IMG/VR virus record: IMGVR_UViG_3300002242_000927
Coordinates: 1-26,765 of that record
Strand: one strand, 5' to 3'
Length of the DNA stretch: 26,765 bases
From: a virus
Made by a program: the position numbers and the translations under genes. Below, one piece after another: positions 5,512 to 15,700 of the stretch (its first letter is position 1; the number at the start of each line of letters is the position of its first letter). The notes under the pieces were generated by a model, which saw nothing but the letters and a program-made list of their open reading frames with translations, was not told where the DNA came from and did not search any database.

Positions 5512-7199
5512 TTATTGCTAATTTCAAGCATTTAAAACCGCGAATGACTCAGCGCTTACTGCCTGATAATTTCGCGGTTAAGTCTATCAATGTGTTTAAC
5601 GAAAACGCATCAATACGCAATTGGCGCGCACCAGCCTTTAAAGTGTTACTTTCTACTACGCAAACCGTAAGGTCTTTGTATTTAATGAAGGGCGTATTAT
5701 TCCTGCATTGGGACAATGACGTAGACGTAGCGCGGGTTCCGATAGCCAGTAACACTGAAGAACGAATTATCTATACCGGGTCGCTGCATGGCCGTCCGAT
5801 GATAACAGATTATCCAACAGCATTAGGATCGGGCGCAGGCATCCCCCATCCAGACGTATCTTACTATGCGGGTATACCGGCTCCAGTGGGTAAGCTGGTT
5901 CCTTCAGTAACAGAAGAACCCGCGTCTGGTATACAGTTTCAATATCAGATTGCCGGCACAGTCGTTGCTCCTGGGAATACAGTAACCACAACTTATACCT
6001 ATCGGTATAGATCGGCATGGGGTGAAGTGGGGCCACCGTCGCCACCCTCAGAACTTATTGCCTTTTCTGATACAGAATTTGTAACACTGATAGGATTTTC
6101 CGGTGCGCCGACAGGCGCCTACAATATAACTAAAATGGAGATATTCAGAGCTACCTCGGGTGGTGAATATCTCTATGTAGATACCATACCGATAAGTCAA
6201 ACAACTTACGAGGATCACAAAACGGTTTCTGAAATAGGGCCGGATGTATTGGATTCTACAACATGGGACCCGCCGCCTATTCAGTTATTAGGAATAACAG
6301 AAATGGCTAACGGGATATTGGCCGGGTATGTAGACAATGATCTTTATTTCTCAGAACCCTATCAGGGGCACGCATGGCCAACTGATTACATCAAGACACT
6401 GGACTATCCCATAAGAGGATTAAGATCATCAGGTAACTATCTGTTTGTTGAAACAGATAACAATGCTTATGTTGTGGTAGGCAACCATCCTTCGGTGATT
6501 ACCACCAACAAGCTAAAACGGTCTGAATCTATTGTTAGTCATCGGTCGTTAGTCGAGATCGAGGGAGGGGCTATGTATGCCTCGCCTAATGGTCTTGTAT
6601 TGATAACACCACAAGGCGCGCAGCTTATTTCTGAAACTATTATAAGCCGGTCTTTTTGGGATGCGTTGAAACCTGAAACTATCCACGCGGTACTATATCG
6701 AGAGCAGTACGTTGGATTTTATGATTCCGGTGAAATAACAAATATTGTACTTGAAACGGGCGAGATTGTGCCACCCAAGGGAGCATTCTTCTTTAATTTC
6801 AAGACTGAAGATATCGCTTTCACAGACGAGTACGGTACAGCATCGCATAGTGAACTAGCTACCGGGGATTTATATTTTGTAAAAGATGCGGATAAAGGCG
6901 TTTATCAATGGGATGCGGACAATACCACTAAGCTGTTGGCTGAATGGCGTGGACGTGAACTGACCACAGATAAACAGCATACTATTTCATCAGCACGAAT
7001 AGAGAGTGATCTGTATCCGGTAAACTTCAGTCTTTATGTTGACAGGTTTATCCGTGTTAATAATATGGCTGTTGCTAATGACAAACCTTTTAAACTCCCA
7101 TCGACCTTTACCGGGCGGTACTTCTCTATCGAAGTGCAAAGCACTACGAGTAGTATCATTGCTGTCCAAATTGCTGATAACATCGGGGAGTTGGTTTAG
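5502..7199 (+). CDS. Phage tail nozzle/stabilisation-like protein (565 aa)
   Basis: The N-terminus (NFKHLKPRMTQRLLPDNFAVKSINVF ... NWRAP) is a familiar opening of large podovirus tail proteins: a short helix telling of RLLPDN-AV followed by beta structure. Next come a fibronectin-like beta segment (TYTYRYRSAWGEVGPPSPPSE, about 164-186) and repeated beta blades (LLGITEMANGILAGY, IRGLRSSGNYLFVET, SLVEIEGGAMYASPNGLVLI) consistent with a beta-propeller like P22 gp10 or T7-type nozzle proteins. It should form the tail tube or nozzle below the adaptor. The gene overlaps the small gene before it and shares one base with the GTG start of the next. Family identity is by pattern only. Confidence 0.65.
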   Translation: MRLIIANFKHLKPRMTQRLLPDNFAVKSINVFNENASIRNWRAPAFKVLLSTTQTVRSLYLMKGVLFLHWDNDVDVARVPIASNTEERIIYTGSLHGRPMITDYPTALGSGAGIPHPDVSYYAGIPAPVGKLVPSVTEEPASGIQFQYQIAGTVVAPGNTVTTTYTYRYRSAWGEVGPPSPPSELIAFSDTEFVTLIGFSGAPTGAYNITKMEIFRATSGGEYLYVDTIPISQTTYEDHKTVSEIGPDVLDSTTWDPPPIQLLGITEMANGILAGYVDNDLYFSEPYQGHAWPTDYIKTLDYPIRGLRSSGNYLFVETDNNAYVVVGNHPSVITTNKLKRSESIVSHRSLVEIEGGAMYASPNGLVLITPQGAQLISETIISRSFWDALKPETIHAVLYREQYVGFYDSGEITNIVLETGEIVPPKGAFFFNFKTEDIAFTDEYGTASHSELATGDLYFVKDADKGVYQWDADNTTKLLAEWRGRELTTDKQHTISSARIESDLYPVNFSLYVDRFIRVNNMAVANDKPFKLPSTFTGRYFSIEVQSTTSSIIAVQIADNIGELV

Positions 7200-7780
7200 T
7201 GTCAACAATTAATATTGACGTTCAATATTTTTATTCAGGTGATGGAACCGCAGCAGGCTCACTTGGTGGCGCTATATCGGTCAACCAACCTGTATCCGCC
7301 ACAGATGGTAATCTATTCGCTAATATCAGCGCAGCGGACGCTCTTGCCGGTGGAATAGACCATTATCGCTGTCTTTACCTCAAGAATACCAGCACTAATC
7401 GGCTATTCTCAAATATTGGGATTTATTTTGAAACGGTAACGCCATCGGACGGAACAGAAGTCTATATTGCTAATGCTATATCACCTGTTAATGGTGTTGA
7501 GCCTACCTCAGCAAATGAAATTACCGAACCGGCTGGTGTTGGTGTATGGCAGCAACCGATTGCCGATTACGACACGATACCGATTGTAAATTTAGGCATA
7601 GGCGATACAATAGGACTGTGGGTTAAACGATCTATCTTTGCTAATACAGATGGACTGGTCAAAGACGATTTCAGACTATTATTGATTGGTGATAGCACCG
7701 TAGGCTCAGGTAATGCAGTCACGAAAGAAGATGATGGCCTTCTGTTCCAGGAAGACGGCTTTATTATTTTGCAAGAGTAA
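7199..7780 (+). CDS. Phage structural protein, beta-rich (193 aa, GTG start)
   Basis: The GTG start shares its first base with the upstream TAG stop and has a GGGGAG ribosome site. The protein is beta-rich, with the segments IDVQYFYSGDG, CLYLKNTSTNRLFSNIGIYF, TPSDGTEVYIANA and GIGDTIGLWVKRSI and no signal or membrane segment. The CLYLKNTS...IYFE...IGLWVKR pattern resembles small proteins placed between nozzle and fibre genes in other podovirus-like genomes. A tail decoration or fibre-linker role is inferred from position. Confidence 0.5.
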   Translation: MSTINIDVQYFYSGDGTAAGSLGGAISVNQPVSATDGNLFANISAADALAGGIDHYRCLYLKNTSTNRLFSNIGIYFETVTPSDGTEVYIANAISPVNGVEPTSANEITEPAGVGVWQQPIADYDTIPIVNLGIGDTIGLWVKRSIFANTDGLVKDDFRLLLIGDSTVGSGNAVTKEDDGLLFQEDGFIILQE

Positions 7781-7786
7781 AAAATT

Positions 7787-8335
7787 ATGGCAGATTCAAA
7801 GATTTCCGCATTAGTCGAACTACTAACACCTCAACCCGCTGATTTACTGGTTGTGGTGGACAATACTCCGGCGACGCCAGTTACCAAGAACGTTAAGCTT
7901 TCGAGTCTATCGCAAGCCGTTTATGGGGCATTAACTTTCGTGGGGACGGGCGTAGATCATAATCCGACTACAACTCCGGTTAAGTTGACCGATTTTGACA
8001 CCGTGGGCGGGTCTAAAAATGTAACGGCTGATACGGTTGGCGATACGCTGACAGTTACCCGAGCGGGGACTTATGCCATAGATTTCAAGATTACCGCAAC
8101 GGCCAATGCCGCCAATACTTACCAATTTTTTGTCAAGGTAGATAATGTGCAGCAAAATGCTTTACCTACATCACCAGAAAAAGGCGCGCTATTAAGAGAG
8201 TCTGCTCGGGGGTATATTGACCTGCCTTTAGGCACTGAAGTTTTGGATATATGGGTCTCAAGTGATGCGGCGGGCGGAGCAACGCTCATTCCTGAAGTAA
8301 TAGCTTTTTCCTGCGAGCGCATCGGATCAATTTAA
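7787..8335 (+). CDS. Tail-associated protein with C1q/TNF-like jelly roll (182 aa)
   Basis: The N-terminal part (SKISALVELLTPQPADLLVVVDN ... TKNVKLSSLSQ, residues 4-44) is a common phage tail-protein head: a short 'isal..l....DllpvvD' domain. The C-terminal domain (from about residue 48, ALTFVGTGVDHN) has the beta pattern of a C1q-like jelly roll: FDTVGG, LTVTRAGTYAIDFKITATAN, YQFFVKVDN, LLRESARGYIDLPLGTEVLDIWV. Such small proteins usually trimerise as fibre tips or decorations. Start is 6 bases after the previous stop. Confidence 0.6.
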   Translation: MADSKISALVELLTPQPADLLVVVDNTPATPVTKNVKLSSLSQAVYGALTFVGTGVDHNPTTTPVKLTDFDTVGGSKNVTADTVGDTLTVTRAGTYAIDFKITATANAANTYQFFVKVDNVQQNALPTSPEKGALLRESARGYIDLPLGTEVLDIWVSSDAAGGATLIPEVIAFSCERIGSI

Positions 8336-8344
8336 TTTTATGTT

Positions 8345-10399
8345 GTGACACTTAAAACAGATAAAAATTTACCCTCAATAAGTCTGCCGATATTAACGGA
8401 GGATACACAACACCTACAACAATTCTTGCTGGATATAAAAACCAATATTGAAGGTATCCGTGCACAAGCGCTAACAGATTCGTCGATAACTGATTCATTA
8501 ACTACTGCTGTAAATGCAATAGTAAGCGCCACACCAGCATCATCTACAACCCCGGTGGCCGGCGGCGGCGGATCACCCGGACAATCACCACAACAGATAA
8601 CGGGTGTCACCGCGTTAGCAGGCCCTAATTTTGTATCACTCGCGTGGAACCCAGTGCAAGGGAACAGTGCGTATACTAAACTTTATCGGAATACCGTTGA
8701 TAACTTTGCAACGGCTCAGGAGCTTGGTACATCGCGCTTATTGCTTTATTTCGATAGTGTACCGGCTAATGTTCCTGATGTAACAATTTATTATTATTGG
8801 CTGACAACAGTTACCACAGATGGACTAGAGGGCGCGCCCTCGGTGTCGGTTAATGCCAACCCAAGACACATTACCGGCAACGAGATAACAGATGGCACTA
8901 TCGGCGATATTCAGATTTCATCTGTTGCTGCGAGTAAAATAGTTGCGGCAAATCTCGCGGCTTTATCCGCTAATCTTGGGGACGTTATAGCCGGTACATT
9001 ATCCAGTACGGACGCTACTCAGAATTTTTTTATAGATTTAATCAATAAATTTATACGCATATCCGGGCCAAATGGCTATTTAAACGACGATTACCTGCAA
9101 ATTCAAAACGGATCAATAGAGCAATTTGAATGGACTGGGACGGCGCACGCCCTCGCCAAAAAATTAAGTCATGTTGAAGTGGGCAATGCAGCCAATGGCG
9201 CTACTGTAACAATTCCAGGGTACTATAGAATAATTCCTGATATATTTGTATTACTCGATTCAACGCCGGTCTATCAGGCTGCAAACAGCGCCAGTGACCA
9301 AACTATACAAATGGCTGCGGAAAATGTAATAGAGAATCCTGTTGGCAGCGGGTCTTGGCAATTCGATGCAGTATCAAGACTTGTTATAGCGGCTACGAGC
9401 GGTTCGACTAATGTAAATCAGACTAATGGGCCTACTTCAGCAGCGACAATAACATCGGGGACTATTACAACTTTAGCCAATACGACAGATATAACGCTTA
9501 GTATATTAATGAGTTCTTCACGGGGTACAGGAACAGCGCCTAATTATCTTTATAGAACTGTTAGCTGGAGTATTCAATCTTCCCCAGTGGGCGCGGGCAC
9601 TTGGACTACATTGGCAACAAAAAATACAGGGATAGGCGCTACCTTTGGTGATATTTCAGACAGTCAATTAGCTACGTTTACCGCTTCAGGTACTTGGGAC
9701 GTGCGCGTTGTGGCGACTTACAACGACGCTGGTGGGACTTTCGCGTCTGGGTCAGGCGGGTTTATAGAAGGCCCTGGTGGAACTCGAACGGCGGCTGACA
9801 TATACCAGACTTTTTCTGGTATTTTTAGTCAAGGAGACCAGCCATCAACAGGAAGCGCCTCGCAACCTGTTAATCCGGTTCTTGGTGGATTCACACCGAC
9901 GCCTGGCTATTCTATATACCAAGTAACATACAGCTTTTCGTATGGCTATTATGAGGATATAAAGTGGACTCATAACACCGGATTAATAACAGGTATATCA
10001 GCAAGTTTTATACGTTCTGGAAATAGTGTTTTAGGCATACCCAACTTCATTTTTAATGGGTCTACGCAGCAGAGTACTTCAGGGTCTCCTGGTGCAAACC
10101 AGGGCATAGCAGCTACGCCCACTGTAGATACTTCAGGGAGTTACAATCCAAATTTTTACGCGGGGTCTTTAGATGAGAGTTGGGCAACCTATAGTTCATT
10201 TTATGGACATAACATGATTGCTGATTATAGATCTATTGAATACCGTATGACTAATATCCAGGCCGTTATTAAAGAGCGCAAACCTATAACGAACTCAACA
10301 ACCGCGTCAAATAAGCTTATACTATCATCCTACCTTTATAACTTGAGTGGATCGACAGTATTAGGTACTGGAACACTTAACTGGATAGCAGTAGGATAA
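8345..10399 (+). CDS. Tail fibre / host-specificity protein with FnIII domain (684 aa, GTG start)
   Basis: No ATG exists near the start of the frame, so GTG at 8345 is the only reasonable start, without an obvious Shine-Dalgarno. A coiled N-terminus (HLQQFLLDIKTNIEGIRA) leads to a glycine linker (70-80). A fibronectin type III domain follows at about 83-173 (QITGVTALAGPNFVSLAWNP ... YYYWLTTVTTDGLEGAPS). A segment at 178-240 (GTIGDIQISSVAASKIVAAN, LGDVIAGTLSS) resembles the DUF1983-type region of lambda J-like tail-tip proteins. The remaining 440 residues are beta-rich with low-complexity Ser/Thr/Gly stretches and are the likely receptor-binding part. Confidence 0.65.
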   Translation: MTLKTDKNLPSISLPILTEDTQHLQQFLLDIKTNIEGIRAQALTDSSITDSLTTAVNAIVSATPASSTTPVAGGGGSPGQSPQQITGVTALAGPNFVSLAWNPVQGNSAYTKLYRNTVDNFATAQELGTSRLLLYFDSVPANVPDVTIYYYWLTTVTTDGLEGAPSVSVNANPRHITGNEITDGTIGDIQISSVAASKIVAANLAALSANLGDVIAGTLSSTDATQNFFIDLINKFIRISGPNGYLNDDYLQIQNGSIEQFEWTGTAHALAKKLSHVEVGNAANGATVTIPGYYRIIPDIFVLLDSTPVYQAANSASDQTIQMAAENVIENPVGSGSWQFDAVSRLVIAATSGSTNVNQTNGPTSAATITSGTITTLANTTDITLSILMSSSRGTGTAPNYLYRTVSWSIQSSPVGAGTWTTLATKNTGIGATFGDISDSQLATFTASGTWDVRVVATYNDAGGTFASGSGGFIEGPGGTRTAADIYQTFSGIFSQGDQPSTGSASQPVNPVLGGFTPTPGYSIYQVTYSFSYGYYEDIKWTHNTGLITGISASFIRSGNSVLGIPNFIFNGSTQQSTSGSPGANQGIAATPTVDTSGSYNPNFYAGSLDESWATYSSFYGHNMIADYRSIEYRMTNIQAVIKERKPITNSTTASNKLILSSYLYNLSGSTVLGTGTLNWIAVG

Positions 10400-10416
10400 A
10401 GATTTAGGACAGACAA

Positions 10417-11415
10417 ATGGCAAACACAAAATATTCAGGTATATTCGGCGGCGGGGGTAATCCGATAGCATCACGTGGCACGACTACTGTGATGAACCCG
10501 GATACTCTTAATCTGGACCCGCGAAAGAATTATCTAACCTTTTCTCAGGATAATATCACCAATGATAAAACAGCTGCTTTTGATGGTCTGGATGAGATAT
10601 TGGCCGGGAATGACAATATTGCTAATAAGTATTCATCGCAATTAAAAAGCATAATTGGCAACTATGGAACGGCCTTTTCCACTTACAAAGGAAATATCAC
10701 GCCGATCATTGCGGCGATGAGTAAAGATATTGACGCGGCTAACGCTCAAGTAGATGACTATGCAGCTTATGTAAAGAGTAAGCAGGATTCTTTTGAAAGG
10801 GGGATTCTTGTTGAACCTAATGCGACAGCCAGGCAGGAGCGTTATCGCGGCGCAGTGGCTGACCAGTACGCCGGTGCACAGGATTCATTTAGGCGGCAGC
10901 AGGCCAGTCAGGGGATAAACCCGTATCGGGATTCTAGTGCGAATAGAGATTTTAGGATTAAGGCCGCAGCGGCCAGCGCGGATGCCACCAACAGGGGCTA
11001 TGAGGATTTCAGAGCGCAGCATAATGCTGACGTGCAGAAAAAGCAGGCCGCATTAGCCAAATACGCTGATCTACTTGGCGTCGGTGCTAATTTAAGAACA
11101 GGACTTGCTGGGGCCAGGGGAAGTTTACTGGATGCTCAAACAGGTCTATTTCAAGGGGAACTGGAATCCAATCGACTAAAAGCTCAAGGAATTAATAATT
11201 TGTATAAGCAGAACCAAGACCGACGCACCGAAGCATTAGAGCTGGCTAAGTATTCTGACCAAATGGGGCTGAAAAGGGCAGCAATGAAGAATCAATTATT
11301 CTTGAATACCAACCAAAGCCCAGTCTTCGAGGGCTTCAGTGGCAGCCGTCCGGCTCCTGGCTCCGGTCCTAATGGTATTATTCAACGGTCGGCCGGTAGA
11401 GCAAAGGTTTACTAA
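10417..11415 (+). CDS. Probable internal virion / tail protein, alpha-helical (332 aa)
   Basis: The protein is mostly helical, with the recurrent phage motif RRQQASQGINPYRDSSANRD ... IKAAAASADATNRGYEDFRA (about 161-200). I recognise this as the 'R-x-L-x-R-x-G-INP-x-S-G-R ... A-A-x-A-A' signature of small helical virion proteins next to the internal core genes in podoviruses. N- and C-termini are glycine/proline rich (YSGIFGGGGNPIAS; GSRPAPGSGPNG). AGGACAG precedes the ATG. It leads a run of three genes (10417, 11425, 12768) that I take as the ejected or internal virion proteins. Confidence 0.55.
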   Translation: MANTKYSGIFGGGGNPIASRGTTTVMNPDTLNLDPRKNYLTFSQDNITNDKTAAFDGLDEILAGNDNIANKYSSQLKSIIGNYGTAFSTYKGNITPIIAAMSKDIDAANAQVDDYAAYVKSKQDSFERGILVEPNATARQERYRGAVADQYAGAQDSFRRQQASQGINPYRDSSANRDFRIKAAAASADATNRGYEDFRAQHNADVQKKQAALAKYADLLGVGANLRTGLAGARGSLLDAQTGLFQGELESNRLKAQGINNLYKQNQDRRTEALELAKYSDQMGLKRAAMKNQLFLNTNQSPVFEGFSGSRPAPGSGPNGIIQRSAGRAKVY

Positions 11416-11424
11416 GGAAAAATT

Positions 11425-12765
11425 ATGACAGTTTTCAGAGCGGGTAATATCGGTATTCCAAATCTTTCCAGGTCACGCGCCGGTTCAGCGCCACGACATA
11501 GAAAAAAACATCATAAAGTCGTAAGGTATACGCCGCAAGGCCCATCTCCTAGATTTATAACAGGCAAAGGGCATGGCATTTCTGATACAGATAAACTGCT
11601 CAATGTGCTGCGTGACAGAGAAGCTAACCAAACCATTGATCCAAGATACCAAAATCCAGACGGTACAATGAAGTCCGTAGCGGAAATACAACTGGGCTTT
11701 GCGAATGATGATAGAGTTCGCAAAACGCTGCACCAACGGCATCGTGTGTCAAAACTCTTTGAGTTTAGTCATGCCTTATCAGGCAGGACGCCGGGGCCTG
11801 ATGGGTTTATCGACGTGTCAGACCAAATTCCAAAACTCGCTGGTGTTTTACCAGGAGTTTCGGGGGTTCGCGATTCCAGGGATGAGCAGGGCAATTTAAT
11901 CAAAGGCCCGGTGAGTTTTAAGGCACGGGTCTATTCACCAGAAGGCGAGGAGCAAAAGGTCGCGCTGTTTGGCGAATATGAAGACGGGACTCTGCGTCCG
12001 GTGATGAATAAAAATCGGCCTATTGAAATACCTACATCATTTCTATTGGCCAGTGCGCCCATAGGCAAGCTATTAAAAGATCAGCAGAATGCAGATATAA
12101 CTGGCGGCGGACAAGCACCTCTTTCAGAGCGGGAAAAGACCTCGATGGATTTAGAGCGTAAGACATTGGACAGTATGCGCAAATCTCAAGATAAAATTTT
12201 TAAAGCCATTAATGATAGCGATTCACCAGACCCAGCACTTGTAAAATCTTATTTTGACCAGAAGGCGGCTTTACAAAAACGTGAAGCAGCTTTCTCAAAT
12301 CGCATCAATGGGTTAAATCAGTCAAACATACCCGGTGAAAAGGCCGTTACAGGTTTTAAAAACACTCCTGTTCCAGCGGCTAAGTCTGAAACAAATGCAA
12401 AAGGTTTTAAGGCTGAAACGGTTCCGGATAAAGAGTTAACGGTTTCTCGGGAAACACCGACGAAGAAGAACGTCGTTAAAGCCAAAGGCATAACGACTAA
12501 GCCAGTTCCAGAAACCAATCCTATGCAACAGGGATTCCTTAATCCTGATGAGCAGGCCGCGTTGGATGAGTATTTACAGCGTACTGGCCAAGCACCGCGC
12601 GAAGAGGTATCGTATGGAGTGCGCAGACCAGAAGGCGAAGTTGGTATTAATCCTATGCAGAAAGGCCGTTTAGACCCGATTGAACAGCGTGATTTAGATT
12701 CATACCTGCACAGATCAGGGCAGACCAATTATAGAAGTAAACCTTATGGAATACAGCGGAAATAA
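11425..12765 (+). CDS. Probable internal virion protein with C-terminal tandem repeat (446 aa)
   Basis: A basic N-terminus (SRSRAGSAPRHRKKHHKVVR) is followed by a globular part up to about 220 and a long polar, helical and lysine-rich region. The C-terminus carries a duplicated unit of 44 residues: NPMQQGFLNPDEQAALDEYL at 365 and NPMQKGRLDPIEQRDLDSYL at 409, each followed by RxGQ and a YG[VI][RQ]R ending. Such short repeats may be docking peptides for a partner in the virion. A strong AAGGAAA site precedes the ATG. Position between two other internal-protein candidates is the main evidence for a virion role. Confidence 0.5.
   Translation: MTVFRAGNIGIPNLSRSRAGSAPRHRKKHHKVVRYTPQGPSPRFITGKGHGISDTDKLLNVLRDREANQTIDPRYQNPDGTMKSVAEIQLGFANDDRVRKTLHQRHRVSKLFEFSHALSGRTPGPDGFIDVSDQIPKLAGVLPGVSGVRDSRDEQGNLIKGPVSFKARVYSPEGEEQKVALFGEYEDGTLRPVMNKNRPIEIPTSFLLASAPIGKLLKDQQNADITGGGQAPLSEREKTSMDLERKTLDSMRKSQDKIFKAINDSDSPDPALVKSYFDQKAALQKREAAFSNRINGLNQSNIPGEKAVTGFKNTPVPAAKSETNAKGFKAETVPDKELTVSRETPTKKNVVKAKGITTKPVPETNPMQQGFLNPDEQAALDEYLQRTGQAPREEVSYGVRRPEGEVGINPMQKGRLDPIEQRDLDSYLHRSGQTNYRSKPYGIQRK
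12517..12762 (+). repeat. Coding tandem repeat, 132-base period (2 copies)
   Basis: Two in-frame units start at 12517 and 12649 and encode the NPMQ-x-G-x-L-x-P-x-EQ motif at the C-terminus of the 446-residue protein. The second unit is slightly shorter. Conservation is greater in protein than in DNA. Confidence 0.75.
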
Positions 12766-12767
12766 TT

Positions 12768-15700
12768 ATGGCCAAAGGATTTTACCCACAATTTAATCTT
12801 GAACAGTCCGGGCAGACAGGCCGCGTCTTAAAAAATGCGGCGGTTGGGTCAAGTGTAAATCCTGAGAAAGAAATAGCACAGCAATCTATTTCAGATCAAT
12901 CACAGAATTTTGGACTTTCGGAAGAGCAGTCACAAGCAATTGACGCGGAGAACGCCCAAGCTTATCAGGCGTTTTTACAATCCAAAGGTTTAGCACCTGA
13001 GCAGCAACAGCAGACCCGCGGTGTATCGGATTCGTTAAAAGATGTGAGCAAAAGTATTATCGGCGGGGGCGTTCAAGGTGTCGATATGGCGCTGGAAGGC
13101 GCCGCCCGGATTGCCGCTGGTGGAATTAACACCGCAGCAGAGGCCGTTGGCGCGGATTCACGGATAGAACTTGATCCGAACAATCCAATAAGACAATTGC
13201 AGAATGCCATTTTAGATAGCCGATCCAAAGAAGGTAAGGCACTTATTAATGATTCTCAGATTGAAGGTGACTTGTTTGACTTTTCTTCTTGGAAGTTGGG
13301 CAAAAAGTTTTCAGTTGAGGGCTTTTTAAATCAGGTCGCCCAAGGTGCCGGCCAAGTAGCGCCCCAATTAATTACCGCAATAGCTTTCGCGGGACTATCC
13401 TTGCCTGCTCAATTGGGGGTGGGATTCACTTCAGGTATGCTTCAAGGAGTAGCTGCGGGAGCAGATCAGCAGCATGATTATGTTATGGGGCTGGACAATG
13501 ATTCCTTGGCCAAACAATCATCCTACTACCGTAGTTTGATTGCCTCCGGTGTTAGCCCTGATAAAGCTAAGTCCGCAACCGCCGATAAAGCGGCGACAGG
13601 CGGTGCTATTGGAATGGGCGCGGACACTGGATTAACCCAGGCAATGGAAAATGTTCTTGTCGCGGCTATTTCCAGAGGAAAATTAAAGTTACCCGGCAAA
13701 GCAAAGCTTAAACGTTGGGGGAAACTTAAAGCTGCTGGAGTCGGTGCTTTGACTGAAGGCTCGCAGGAAGTTTCTGAAGGTGCGGCCGCTCGCGTTGGGT
13801 CGAATATCACAGCAGGCATGGATCAAGCCATAACCGATAATTCTTTGAGTGATTTTGTATTGGGCGCTGCGGTAGGTGGTCCAGTAGGCGGCGGGTTGCA
13901 TACCTTGTCACCCGGAAGTATTAGTAAAAAGAATAAAGACGATAAGTTAAAAATACCAACACGCAAAGATTCGGACCTTGCGGCTTTTACTGATTCGGAT
14001 GCCTTTCCAGGAGATAGTAACATTCAGTTTGCTAAGGCGAGAGGCATACCGGAGCAGGCCGGGATACATGGGCCGCAGCAACCTATTGTACAGCCTGTAG
14101 GTTCAGGTATTGATAATACACGTTTACCGCCGCAGCTACCCGATGAATTGATTGCTCAACAAGCGTTAGAGCAACAAGCTCAAGAAGACGCCGCAAGGCA
14201 TTTATTAGGGCGCGGTGTATTGCCTGAAGGACAAACGCCCCCAGTATTGCCAGCGGATCAGTTTGCTAAGGCGAGAGGCATACCGGAGCAGGCCGGGATA
14301 TACGGACCACAACAACCTATTGATAACAGTATCTCAAATACACGTTTACCGCCGCAACTGCCTGAAGAACTATTAGCGCAGCAGGCGCAGCAAAAACAGG
14401 ATGAAGAAGACGCCGCAAGGCATTTATTAGGGCGAGGAACATCGCCTGAAGACCAAGTACCTTTCCAACCACAACATCTACAAGGTGACAAAAATGAAGC
14501 TATCCAACCTAAAGAAAACAGCAACCCCAATCAGCAGGGAGCCGTTGAAATCCAGCAAAATATACCGGAACAAAATGCCGGGAGAACTGCCGGGACAAAT
14601 GCCGGAAAAAATGCCGGGAGAAATACCGGAAGAAATGAAGGAAAGAAAAATGTCTCCAAAGATGAAGCGAAGCAAGGCTTACAAAAAAGAGGAAATGATG
14701 GAAGGCGAGTATTAAAACCTGAAGATAATTTAATAACGGCCATAGCAAAACTTGGCGGTGTCAATGCCCAAGAAGCAGAGCAGCAAGGCATTGACCCTGC
14801 CCATTTTAAAACGGCCAAGCACGGCATAAAGCGGGTCTTTCATAAGGGTAAAAAAGCGCAGACCTTTGACCAAATGGCTGAAACTTTGCGCGAGCATGGT
14901 TTCGTGGTGGATGGGGCTAATGATCTGTTAGATCAGATGTCGCGGTCACTAGACCAAGGTGAAAAGATTTACACACCTGAAGGAGCTATGACTAATCTCG
15001 ACAATGAAGCGAAAGCTAAACAGTCGGATGATGCCGAGCAATTCAATGACAGGATTAACAGTCTTTTAGACCGGGCGAAGAAAACTGATCCTAAGTACCA
15101 TGCCGGATTAAAGAAGCTTAACGCTGAGGGCAAGATAGATTTATCCAATATTAATGAGTTTGAAAAGGAACTATCTGATTTAACGGGTGATGAAGCAAAT
15201 AATCTATCCTCTTACACTGAAGGAGACATCCAGCAGCGCGAGCAAAAAGATAAACAGCATAAGGAGAAAGAAAAACAAGCTATTGTTAAGGCTGAACAGA
15301 AGCGCAAAGCTGATCTTGAAGTGGGTACAATCATAGATGAAATGTTGGGAAACATAGGAACAGATGATATTTTTGACCAGAACAAGCGCAAGACTGAAAC
15401 CAGTAAAGCCAAGACTGAAACCAGTAAAGCCAAGACTGAAACCAGTAAAGCCAAGACTGAAACCAGTAAAGCTAAGACTGAAACCAGTAAAGCCAAGACT
15501 GAAACCAGTAAAGCTAAGACTGAAACCAGTAAAGCTAAGACTGAAACCAGTAAAGCCAAGACTGAATCCAAATCAGACAAACCTAAGTCTTATGGTAAAG
15601 AGAACAAAATCTTTACCGAAGATGCTGCGGAAAAGGCGCGCGCTGTTTTACGCTCAAAATTAGGACAGTTAAATGTAGGGATTGATCCAGAAATAATGCA

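Noticed and set aside
14485-14715. + strand frame within the polyvalent gene with MPGELPGQMPEKMPGE repeats.
   Set aside because: It is an out-of-frame reading of the 12-base NAG[RK] microrepeat inside a long, clearly coding frame.
15212-15580. - strand frame encoding repeated LALLVSV hydrophobic heptads.
   Set aside because: It is the reverse of the KTETSKA repeats of the polyvalent gene and has no independent support.
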